From: Cladochytrium replicatum
Lineage: Eukaryota > Chytridiomycota > Chytridiomycetes > Cladochytriales > Cladochytriaceae
Direction: 5' to 3'
Assembly: GCA_025526935.1 (NCBI GenBank)
Contig: JAHLKD010000051.1
Span: 1-64,000 of the forward strand
Length of the DNA stretch: 64,000 nucleotides
Part shown: piece by piece, positions 47,501 through 57,153 of the stretch
Numbering within the stretch: position 1 is the first letter of the stretch
Layout of the letters: each line of letters starts with the position of its first letter
Position numbers and translations under genes: made by a program
The notes under the pieces: generated by a model
Told to the model about the DNA's origin: nothing
Database searches by the model: none
Seen by the model: only the letters and a program-made list of their open reading frames with translations

Positions 47501-48561
47501 CATGCTCGCAGCAGAGTCAAAAATACGAGTCGAAGGCGGAACTAATTCCGGGGGCAATGTCTTTGGCAAATCATGACCGTTCAACTTGCGGTATATGAGA
47601 TGCATTGCGACGGCAAACTCGTCACCGTTAAGTTTGCCAACGTTGTGCGTGTCAAGGACCTCGATTCAAAATGTCAGCCCATCATCATTGAACCTCCTAT
47701 CTACGTACCAAATATGCGCAAGGATATTCTGAGGCAGTCCGCTTTGAATAAATATCTTCTTTGCACGATCTCCTACAGAAATATAGCATCTAGTGTACCC
47801 AAGATGAAGCCACTGTTAAGTTGGTCGGCTCCCTTAAAGATCAGGTCGTACCTCTCCTTCTCATCACTATGTATAGCCCATACACGAGGGGGTTTGGTGG
47901 ACGCTTGAACAGGGGTCATCGGTTGTTGCATGGAGACAAGAGAGGGAGAAACGGAGTTTTCGGTGGACACCATTGACAGAGAACGTGTCATTGACGCTGC
48001 GGTATTCTGAAGGCGATTGAGAGTTGTAATCGAACCGATAATTTGCTGGCGTATTTCAGCCGGTAGCTGAGGAGGAACTTCAACACCATTCGGACGTATC
48101 TTTGTAAGGTGCATTGCAACACAAAACTCTGGAAACGTGAAAGACTGTCCGCCAGATACATATGACATCCCCCTAGTCTACTTCAGAACAAAATCTAACC
48201 AAATTAACCAATCTCGTTACCAGATCCTTGCCAGAGCGTCTGCGGCAAGTTCGACTTCTTCAACAGTGCACTGGCAGCTTCAACTGCACCAGTGATGTAA
48301 GACCTTTCCACTAAATATGAACATCACGTACTGGACATGCTATCGAACATGTGGGCAGACTGACTGAACGAAGATATTTTCGTAACTTTCCAAATCACTT
48401 TTATCGATGAATGAGAGATTCACTGTGAAACGATTGAGGTTTAGTTCGATATTAAGCAGCAGCAATTTACCATTAGCGGACAAAGATGAACTGTATGTAT
48501 AGGTTGCACATTGCCGCTTCGAGTGGAGCCCCAAGTTGGTCACCAAATTTTTAAGCCACAC
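44560..48561 (-). CDS. intersectin-like endocytic scaffold (EH-EH-coil-SH3-SH3-PH-C2)
   Basis: Minus-strand gene with many short introns. First EH domain pieces: [46 protein letters not shown] (48440-48060). Second EH: FILG..., [18 protein letters not shown] (47850-47540). A charged coil follows ([20 protein letters not shown]). Two SH3 domains: [20 protein letters not shown]...GNWVYG (about 46335-46170) and [20 protein letters not shown]...ANWWKIE (about 46090-45930). Then [20 protein letters not shown], like the last helix of a DH domain, a PH domain ([30 protein letters not shown]) and a C2 domain ([16 protein letters not shown]) ending at 44560. This is the animal long-intersectin order, but there is room for only a sliver of DH. 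EH domains bind NPF peptides in clathrin endocytosis. The start is not resolved. Confidence 0.78.
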
Positions 48562-48598
48562 TTAGGTGTTGGGTGAGAAGCGACATATAATACATTAT

Positions 48599-50801
48599 TC
48601 AAAACCCTGATCCGCCACGAGATCGTACTCGCATACGAGATCCCGCCTCGCTGACTTCACGACCTTCTATATCAACTGGAGAAAGCCCCGTTGGCAAGGC
48701 CAACTGAACTGGGCCACGAGATCGCACCCTGACTCGCTGGCCAGCTTCACTCTCTTCGATTCGGCCTGATTCCAGATCTGTTGCATCTGTGGAACTACTC
48801 GGCCCTGAGAAAGAACGCCGAGGGGGAAAGAGAGGAGATGCGACAGATAAGAGTTCGGGCATGGTTTCCGGAGCCTCCGGGGACATCATAGTGTGTGACA
48901 GAGATTGCGCAACGTCTCGCACACAGAGGGGGCAAGTTTTGTTAACACGCAACCACGCATCCGCGCAAGGCACATGAAAGTGATGCCGACATGGAAAGAG
49001 TCGGAGCCGTTCTCCTTCCGTGTACTGATTGAGGCATATAACACAAACGGCATCCTCGTCTTCCAAGAATAATTGAGACGAGTTGGCTGGGCGCGGTGGG
49101 GGCTGCTGCTTAATTCGCGAAATCGGTGGGCTGATAGGATGTTGGCGAGCATTCGATTGATCGAGAATACTCGTTGAAGTTCGTCCACTGTTCAATGATT
49201 GTACCATGGTTTGGGAAGTGATAAGAGGAGCGCTCGTGTCGTGTTGCAACGTATCGTTATTCAGCGACCCTCGAGGGCTTCCGTACTTCTTAGACGTTTC
49301 GAGGAAACTATCTGAATCGAATCGCATCACTGATGCTGACAGTGGGGACGGCTTTGGCGGTCGAGGTGGAGGTATTCGCCTTGCCTGCTTAGGGTCAGCG
49401 CCCCCTGCTCTATTGCTGGTCAATGTTGCTCCAGATACGGTTTCAGTTATGGCTAATGCTGCTGGTGATTGTGGCCCAACAGGTGGTGGTGTGTCGACTC
49501 TTGTCCTCTTGGGGTCTGCGTCTGAAAAACTTGTTTGCTCGTTGTCGCGACCCCAAATCGGTCTACTTCCGTCCCCAGTTTCAATATCATCGCTGCTCGA
49601 AATTGCAGACCCACTGTAAAGAACTGCATCGGCGAGGTTGGCTTGCTCGGCTTTATGAGAATATGAAACAATTGGGATTCTTCGAATAAGCTCTTCTGGT
49701 GCGCCAAGCCCGATAGATGTTCCGTTGGTTCTGTCCCCCATATGTAGGAACCTCGTCGCAATGAGAACGCAAGGGAGACAAAAAATAATGGCTCCGCAGA
49801 CGATCAGGGGTATGAACAAGTGCAAATAACCAAGGACGATTAATGCTAACGACATAGAGTGGAGAGGAACTGAACATGATTTGGAGCTGAAGGTCCACCA
49901 GTTCCCGATGATGAACCAGCAACAGGCGAAGATATCAGTGTATTGTTTGATCCTGCGTATGATCGTTTCAGTATATAAGGAGATGTCCATCAGCTACTGC
50001 ACCTTTCGACCCATCGATGCGAAATTTCATTGGAAGTTCGACGTCGGCGAGCCTCGGGCATAAGATGAAGGTAAACAACAGTCGGAAGAATGACTAAGGC
50101 GCGGAGAACGTCAATCAGAAGATACGTCCGGAGAGGATAGTCGCAGTATTCGTTCCATGTCAGAAACAGCACAAAAATTGAACAAATGACCTGGGAATGT
50201 ATTTAAGGACAAATCCAGCAGCTCTTCTGACAGTTCCTACCGGTAAAATAATGAAAGCCACCCTGAAAAACAGAACCAGCTTACTCGTTCTTGATATTAT
50301 CGACAAATGTCCCAGGAAGTAAGAGACCCAGTTTTGTCGCACTTGTCGAGTATTCGGGTGATTTATAACAATCGCAGGAGCTTCTGGAACTGGTGCAGTG
50401 AAGCCAGATTGTCGCGCGTACGGTTGTGTCCACGAGTGATTTGATGGGTTGAAGTATGTGGTTGTTGATGAGCTCTGAGTTCTCATCGAGATTGCTTCTC
50501 TGGAGCTCTGTAATGGTGTATCAGCTCGAGAAGATAATCTTGCCCCGAAGTTCGAGCTTGGTGCTTCGGCCAACGCTGGAAAGATTTCCTCTTGACAGGA
50601 ATAGTCGTCTAATGGTTGAGGAATTGCTGGTGTGACACGAGAGGCCGACTCCCTTCCCTCCCAATGGAACGCTGTAACGGGAGAGTATGAAGCGGGGTTT
50701 CCGGCGGATCTTGAACGAAACTTATGAGGAATGGTTGTTGAATTTGGCAGCATTGCTCCATCGAAAGCTGGTTTGTCATCCTCGCTAGCTGAAAGTCCCA
50801 T
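48599..50801 (-). CDS. multi-pass membrane RING-H2 E3 ubiquitin ligase
   Basis: The ATG at 50801 opens MGLSASEDDKPAFDG, a long disordered Ser/Pro-rich head. Hydrophobic segments follow near 50290-50200 (LVLFFRVAFIILPVG), 50140-50070 (LLIDVLRALVILPTVVYL), 49930 (FACCWFIIGNWW) and 49850-49770 (LIVLGYLHLFIPLIVCGAII), so about four membrane spans. A long Pro/Ser-rich cytosolic stretch leads to a RING-H2 finger (CVICLNQYTEGERLRLFPC, RHHFHVPCADAWLRVNKTC, PLC) at about 49045-48910, with all eight metal ligands visible. The tail holds two similar RxRVRSRG motifs and ends at 48599. At least two introns. Function beyond membrane-anchored E3 activity is not inferable. Head to head with the Mg transporter gene. 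Confidence 0.85.
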
Positions 50802-50834
50802 CCTCTAAAATCACGTGACAGCAGCTTTTGTTGG

Positions 50835-51970
50835 GATGTACCGTCCAGTGAAGGGAGACGATCTCGAGAGTTTCGAACTGACCGCTGCGTTCGACTCTTC
50901 CATAGGATCAGCACCTGGGAGAAGGAACACCGCCCAGCGTCAATCCATGGAAGTGGGGAAATCGCGTTGGACAGAAGATGATGTCAGCGAGGACCCGCTA
51001 GTCTCGACCGTTTCATTGCTTCCAAAACGCACATCTTTAAATCGCTCAAGTCTATCGAATAGCCCAATGCGGCAGCTCATTCCGATTGAAGAAGATATCA
51101 ACGAGGAAGGCCTATCCTTGGATGCACTCCCAGAGAACGAGTTTCTTAGTCTGCTTCTTCATCAAAATAGTATGGATCAAATATTGGATCTTGTTCGGCA
51201 AAGACTGGACTGGAGAGCAGAGCATGACGACGCGGCTAAAATGAGCAGGTCGGAGTGCTGAAGCATTGCGGTGCGGTGCATCATAGTTCAAAAGTTCATC
51301 AGAGATCTTATTACCTTATCTCATCAGACTTCCTTTCTGGAAGCTATCTCTTTACCGACTGCCGGCGATCGCAATGACTCTCACGTTTGAAATAGTGGTT
51401 GGTGTCGTTATCTCGCTCTTTACTCGGACCATGGAGAAGCACTTGCTTCTCGCTTCCTTCATGCCTGTACTCTCGGCCATTTCGGGTAAGAGAGTGAATA
51501 TTTTAAATGTCGACTATCTGAACATGCACTCAACTCAGGTAATATTGGGCTTCAAGCTTCTGCTGCGACTTTGAGAGCCCTAGCAACTGGGCACGCTTCC
51601 GAAAACCAATTAATGGCGATGATACGGGTTGTCGTTAAAGAGCTGGCATCTGCCACCATTATTGCACTAGTCGCCGGGGCTGTTTTATGGCTTGTTTCTG
51701 GTATTTGGTCTGCTTCAATGGCGTTTGGACTTGTAACTGGCTTAAGGTAAATATGGCAAAAGTATGTGGGTTTCAGTTTTAAGCTTGAAGACAATCATTA
51801 GTGTCATGGTTTCTGCTTCTTTTGCTGGTACAATAGGTTCCGTCGCGCCAATATTCTTTAAGCGGCTTGGTGTCGATCCAGCCGTAACAGCCGGGCCATT
51901 TGAGACTGCAGTACAGGACATCATAGGGATTTCTATCTACCTTTTAATTGCAAAGACTTTTTTGAACTAG
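50835..51970 (+). CDS. MgtE/SLC41-type divalent cation transporter
   Basis: The ATG at 50835 opens MYRPVKGDDLESFELTAAF. An N-terminal cytosolic region of about 135 residues follows, with Ser-rich and acidic stretches. After an intron the membrane domain begins (IRLPFWKLSLYRLPAIAM, VVGVVISLFTRTMEKHLLLA). Then NIGLQASAATLRALATGH, corresponding to the NVGxQxxT signature of MgtE, ASATIIALVAGAVLWLVSG, and GTIGSVAPIFFKRLGVDPAV with TAGPFETAVQDIIG, the conserved second half of the MgtE pore domain; stop at 51970. About five membrane spans. No CBS domains are seen, unlike bacterial MgtE, which fits the eukaryotic SLC41 arrangement of half-modules. Introns near 51250-51310, 51487-51538 and 51749-51785. 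Confidence 0.8.
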
Positions 51971-52017
51971 TTCGTAGACACATAATTTTGCTCGAAGCCA
52001 CCCTGAATCAATTACCA

Positions 52018-54639
52018 ATGTCGCATGTTCTCCCTCCTATTCCCACAATTATTCAGCCGACTCTCAAAGTGAACTTCAAAGGCAGATCGGGTCCAAAAAC
52101 CGGATCAGATGACGATGGTGGTTTCAAGGCTTCAACAACCAACTTGAAAGATCCCACGCTTGTTTCACTCCACGTGTGCCGCGAATGTCAGGACAGACTT
52201 TTGTCATGTTTTCAGCATTGTTTGAGCAAGGATGAACTCGGATCTTCCAAATCCGCTCTCAGTTCCGTTCTAGAAGTTGAAGAAGCAAAAGATTCGATCA
52301 GCCGCTTCCCTCCCCCATACTTTAAACTTATCAACAACCCCGCTCCCATTCAAGTCGCAATGTACGAATCGATAGCTCATAAGGCCGAAAAAGATAGAAT
52401 AGTGTTCAAAGAAGGTCGACAGTCTCGCTGGGGTGGTAAACGGGAAACAGCTATTGCACTCAACTATTGGAACATGTCAACCTCCCAGACGAGTCTGGAT
52501 GATCAGCATGACTCGATTATTGAGCTTCGTAAAAGGCTTTCCGCGAAAAAATATTCCGAGAAAATGAAGTATCGACAGGTCGAAGAGCTTCAACACATGT
52601 TCCGGAAATCTGTGGAATATTACTCTCACGCTGAGGAATGGCAACACTACGAAACCAGCCGTCTCAGATTGCACATTCATTACTTGAAGGCTGAGCTGTG
52701 CTCCTTGACTGGTTTCGTGGTGAGCTCGGAACATGCACGATCACAGGTTTATTCGGCATGGACAGTTGGATTCAGTCACTAAACCTTTTTCTTTCAGGTT
52801 AATATAAGCCTGGAAACCTTTGGAGATTTGATTTTGGACAGAAATTCAAGAATAAGAGAGCTTCAACACACTTATGACAATATCAAAGAAACGCTTCATC
52901 AGTCTTTCAAAGACTTTCTAATGACAAACGAGGCTTTGATTGAACTTCGCCAGGATGCGAGAAGAGGATCCGAGCTTGTTCAAAGTAGGAATCAGATTTT
53001 GCAACGTAACTTGGATAAACTGGCCAAGGATTTCGAAGCTTCGTCGAAGGAGCTAGCAGTTGCACAGAGCAAGATCAAGGAGCTAGAATATACCCTAGAC
53101 AACCTAATGCAGAAGTTTAATAGTACTGCAGACTCGAAGAAGAACACTGAACAAGATAATGTAAAACTGAAAACAGAAAACAGCAAGTCAAGGAACGATC
53201 TCAAATTAATGGAAGCTGAGCATGCGCGTTATGCTTCAAGGGCAGAGATTTTGCAATTGGACATACAGGAACTCGTTAAAAAGCATAGTCTGCGTAAGGT
53301 GGAGCTGGAAAACAAGATATTAGAGTTAGGTTCACAAGTGGAGATGGTCAAAGCAACGAAGACAGATATGGAGGCGACGCTTAAGCAGTACAAAGCTGAA
53401 AATGAAAAACTGACCATGGCCTTAAAGGCTCTTAATCGTGCAAAGGAGCAGCTGGATTCAACATTTCGGATTACTTCACGAAAGGCCGAAAAGGAATTGG
53501 CACAGCGAGATGAGCGAATTGCTGAAATGGAAATCACTAGAGATAGAGACCAACAAAAACTAGAATTACTAACGAAGCAGAAAGAAAAAATCTTCATGCA
53601 AATTGAAGAATTAGAGGCCCAATTAGATATTCAAGTCACCAACGTTTCTACTGTCCAGGTTGAGCTCTTGCAAATGAAGAAATCATTGGAGAACAGCGCG
53701 GCAACACTCCAGCAGGATATTGATAAAAGCGTTTTCTCAAAGTCCAACCTTGTAGGCGATAAAAAACAGCTGAATGAGAAACTCAGATTAGTGCAAAACG
53801 AGTTGTCGGTGAAAAAGAAACTTCGTAGCTCTCTGGAAGCGAGCTATTTAAGACAGTTGAAGGACGGAAACACGTTTATTCAAGAACTTTCCGAGAAAAT
53901 GAGACATCTCGAGCTCAAACAATCGACTCTGACTTTTGAACATGAACAGCTTCTTGGCGATCATCACAACTTCATTGACAGCAATGCCAGCTTAAAGGTT
54001 CAACTCAATTCAGCGGAAAAAGCTCTACAATTATTGAAAGATGAAGAGAGTAGTGTTGATTCGCAGCTTAGGGGATTGAGAGCCTCGACACAAACTTCTA
54101 AAAACACCCATTACGAGTATAGTCTTGAACGTGATGTCGTCAACCAGCAAATAAAGGGCTCTCTCTCGCGGGTTGCCGATCTGACCACTGAGACAAATGA
54201 AGCTGAGCGAGAGAGGGAAACGCTATTTGACACAATGGACGCGGGCATTTTGAGGAAAACTACGACTCTGTATGACCATCGTGAAGTTGTCGAAGAGCTA
54301 AAACAAGCTGTTGTATCTCTGGAGATTCACCGCAACCGACTAACAGAAGAATTGAGGTTTAATCGCACTCTTCTATCGGCCCAGACTGCGGAGCGTGAAA
54401 GCATCGAGAACGGAATATTTGATGCACGGCAAATGGTCGTTAGCGAGCACATCATGCGCAAGGAGTTTGAAAGAATGCACACCAAGCTCTCACTATTCGA
54501 TGATATGCGAAGGGTTCAGACACGAGGAGTTGACCAAGCAAGAAAGCGGCTCCTCCGTCAGGGAGAGCAAACCTTCTGTCAGTATCACCAGCGTTTGACA
54601 GATTATTCTCAAATCATTTTCCCAGAAAAGGGCAGCTAG
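52018..54639 (+). CDS. long coiled-coil protein of unknown function
   Basis: Two exons, 52018-52746 and 52798-54639, about 856 codons. The ATG at 52018 opens MSHVLPPIPT. The first 150 residues are not coiled and include a VCRECQDRLLSC stretch with three Cys. From about residue 190 to the end the sequence is almost continuous heptad repeat, rich in Glu, Lys, Leu and Gln, with breaks near residues 240 and 560. It ends FCQYHQRLTDYSQIIFPEKGS. Proteins of this build are common in axonemes, basal bodies and Golgi tethers, but no specific family is recognised. A flagellar role is possible if the organism is zoosporic; that is inference only. Confidence 0.7.
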
Positions 54640-54725
54640 GAATATACATTATGCAATTGGGCTGAAGGTGGTTTGTAACTGAATATATACTATTTAAAGT
54701 AGGTTTGTAACTGAACATATATTAT

Positions 54726-55485
54726 TTAAAGTAGCAAACACTGTTTGGAGCTTCGCGGTTTGTGTTGGACAATGGCTGCTTTCAAGGCAATCTTTGCTGC
54801 AGCTGTAAAGATCTCCTTCACTCCTTCTCTTGTTTTAGCGGAACACTCAAAATAGCCCTTTGCCCCAATTCTCTTGGCCATTTCTCTACCCTTATTGTAA
54901 CACTGCATCAGCAAACATTTCCAACATATTAGGTTCAGTACTTACTTCGATTTCTGTAATGCACTGATCACGACTTGATGTTTCGCGTAGATCTTTTTTG
55001 AGGCCGATCAATATCACGGGCACTTGGGGAAGGAAATGTCGAACTTCTGGGTGCCACTTGAATTGCTGTCAGTGACAATTTCATCGAGTCTCATGTAAGC
55101 ACTAACTTTATCATACACATTCCAATATGTTAAACTCTCAGAGATGTTGAATGCAATTAAAACGACATCGGTATCAGGGTAGCTGAGTGGTCGCAAACGG
55201 TCATAGTCTTCCTGGCCCGCAGTGTCCCACAGTGCCAGCTCAACGATGCAGCTTGAAAAGTATTCATGGCAAACATGGTTTTCAAAGACGGTTGGGATAT
55301 AATTCTGAACCATTGTTGTGAGCAACGAATCCAATGTTTTGGAGTTCGCTTACCTCTTCAAACTCATCGTTAATATGAACCATGAGCAGGCATGTCTTCC
55401 CCGTCCTCCCATCCCCAACAATAACGAGCTTCCTGCGGTGCGTCTCCTTTCGCCCGGCTTTAAGATCAGCAGCAGCTCGAAGCAT
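54726..55485 (-). CDS. Rho-family small GTPase
   Basis: The start at 55485 opens [19 protein letters not shown], an N-terminal extension before [17 protein letters not shown] (P loop; Rho proteins usually have GDGACGKT). The effector loop reads [10 protein letters not shown], switch [22 protein letters not shown], then [20 protein letters not shown] with KKDLR as the guanine-specificity motif, YFECSAKT, and a basic tail ending in the prenylation box CLLL at 54726-54737, whose final Leu predicts geranylgeranylation. Four or so short introns. It belongs among Rho/Cdc42/Rac-like switches of polarity and actin; the subfamily is not fixed. Head to head with LSM1. Confidence 0.88.
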
Positions 55486-55573
55486 TTTCGTTGTGGAGTT
55501 GGGATAAGTTGTGAAGCGTGTCGCGTTGTACGTGGCGGTGCATCAACAAATATATCTCCACACACTCACACAT

Positions 55574-56163
55574 ATGGACAACTTTCTGCCCGGAAGTGCA
55601 AGTTTGGTTGATTGTGTTGACAGTGAGTGCTCCGAATTTTTATGGATTAAATCTATCATTTATTCATGTTCTGAAATGACTCGGCTTCACCCACCAAGAG
55701 AAACTATTGGTTGTTCTTCGCGATGGGAGGAACTTAGTCGGTGTTCTACGCTCATACGACCAGTTTGGTGAGATAATTGGCAATCCTAGTAACAGCCATC
55801 GCTGAAGTGAAGTCATAGCCAACTTGGTGTTACAAGATACAATTGAACGAACATACCACAATGACACGTACGGGGATGAGTATCGAGGCGTCTTTGTCAT
55901 CCGTGGGGAGAACGTCGTACTACTTGGTGAAGTGGTAGGAACATTGTCTGTCAAGCGTTTTGCGCATTTGCCTTATTCCTACTGGAAAGGATGTCGAGCG
56001 GGAAGATTCGATTCTTAAGTCACTGCAACAGGGTTCACCAGACGCTGTTGTTCTTTCCCACCGAGCAGAACAAGAAGAGCGTCGGAAGCGTGATCAACAA
56101 AAGTTCAGGATACTGCACGAACATGGTTTCAGCGTAAATATTGGTGACAATGATACATATTAA
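55574..56163 (+). CDS. LSM1: Sm-like protein Lsm1
   Basis: Subunit of the cytoplasmic Lsm1-7 ring that binds oligoadenylated mRNA and activates decapping. The ATG at 55574 opens [13 protein letters not shown] as in Lsm1 proteins. After a GTGAGT donor the Sm1 motif follows ([22 protein letters not shown]), then after a second intron the Sm2 block ([27 protein letters not shown]). The C-terminal extension typical of Lsm1 is present ([33 protein letters not shown]), ending in TAA at 56161. Three short introns. Confidence 0.9.
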
Positions 56164-56181
56164 GAAGAAACAAATAAATAA

Positions 56182-57120
56182 TCACAGAGACTTTTTGCTC
56201 GACGGGAGTTCTAGCGCAAGTGCTTGTAAGGTGAGAGACAAGCTTTCATCGTCTTCCTCTTCGGGGATTACGACTCGCTTTTGTTCACGTTTGTGTCCAA
56301 TCTGCTGAGGAGCTCCTTCGTGTGCAACCTCCAGTCGATGACGATGAGATCTTTCATTATCTTTCGATACCACTACGTTGGGTTCAGCAATCCTCGACAC
56401 TGAATTAATCGATTCCGTTCCACTTGAGGAGAATGGTGCAATGCCAGATTTGGCCGAAGGAAAGGAATTGTTGGGCCGGGCATCGGCCCTGTTGGAGGTT
56501 TCGACGGTACTAGTGACTGGATTTGTAATCATGTTCGTTGGGTTGCCCAGCACGCTGGATGGCGAACTTCCGAGAAATTTTGCGTGCTTCAGCTTTATCG
56601 AAGGGTGTTTCTTTGTCAGTACCGCACCACCCCATAACCAATCTGGTAGAATCATGGGAAGCTCGATTTCGCCTTGAAATTTCTCAAGAAAAACCATTTC
56701 GCTCTCTCCAATAGATTCCTCCCGCATGTACCGCCTGTATTCGGATACAGAACTTGCTGACGTCCACAGCTGAAGCTTACGAAGACAAAGAATGACAACT
56801 CCCGTAACGATTGTCCCGTCGTTGCAGTGAACATATAACGGGTGGTTGTTGATGTCGACGAGTATTTGCAGGATATGAGCAACACGTGAGAACGACATGG
56901 GGACTCCTTCTTTTGGTTTGTCGACTCGGACATGCGTGCTGGTGATCGAGTTCTCTCGGCAAAATGTGATTAGGTCCATGTTTGGAGGCTGAGGAGTAAG
57001 GGAAAGAATCGTCCTTAAGCGCAGAAGCCCAAGAAAGGGAAAGTTTCGCGGTTTTGGGTATGAACCACGATACAAGTCGCTCTCGACAGATCCAAACCGC
57101 GAAGGTGTGCAAAGTGTCAT
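56182..57120 (-). CDS. Siw14/Oca-type dual-specificity phosphatase-like protein lacking the catalytic Arg
   Basis: The ATG at 57120 opens MTLCTPSRFGSVESDLYRGS then NFPFLGLLRLRTILSL, the N-terminal signature of fungal Siw14/Oca atypical phosphatases. The P-loop reads HCNDGTIVTG where active enzymes have HCxxGxxRTG: the Cys and Gly remain but the Arg of CX5R is Val. The fold continues VVILCLRKLQLW and SEYRRYM, then a Ser-rich tail of about 120 residues and a short acidic motif (PEEEDDE) before the end at 56182. Several yeast Oca proteins are also degenerate at this site. It is probably a non-catalytic member, perhaps binding inositol pyrophosphates or partner Oca proteins. No intron is needed. 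Head to head with GCP3. Confidence 0.83.
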   Translation of the reverse strand: MTLCTPSRFGSVESDLYRGSYPKPRNFPFLGLLRLRTILSLTPQPPNMDLITFCRENSITSTHVRVDKPKEGVPMSFSRVAHILQILVDINNHPLYVHCNDGTIVTGVVILCLRKLQLWTSASSVSEYRRYMREESIGESEMVFLEKFQGEIELPMILPDWLWGGAVLTKKHPSIKLKHAKFLGSSPSSVLGNPTNMITNPVTSTVETSNRADARPNNSFPSAKSGIAPFSSSGTESINSVSRIAEPNVVVSKDNERSHRHRLEVAHEGAPQQIGHKREQKRVVIPEEEDDESLSLTLQALALELPSSKKSL

Positions 57121-57153
57121 ACTGTGTGGCTTGTAGGTCCATATTTGGGAACA

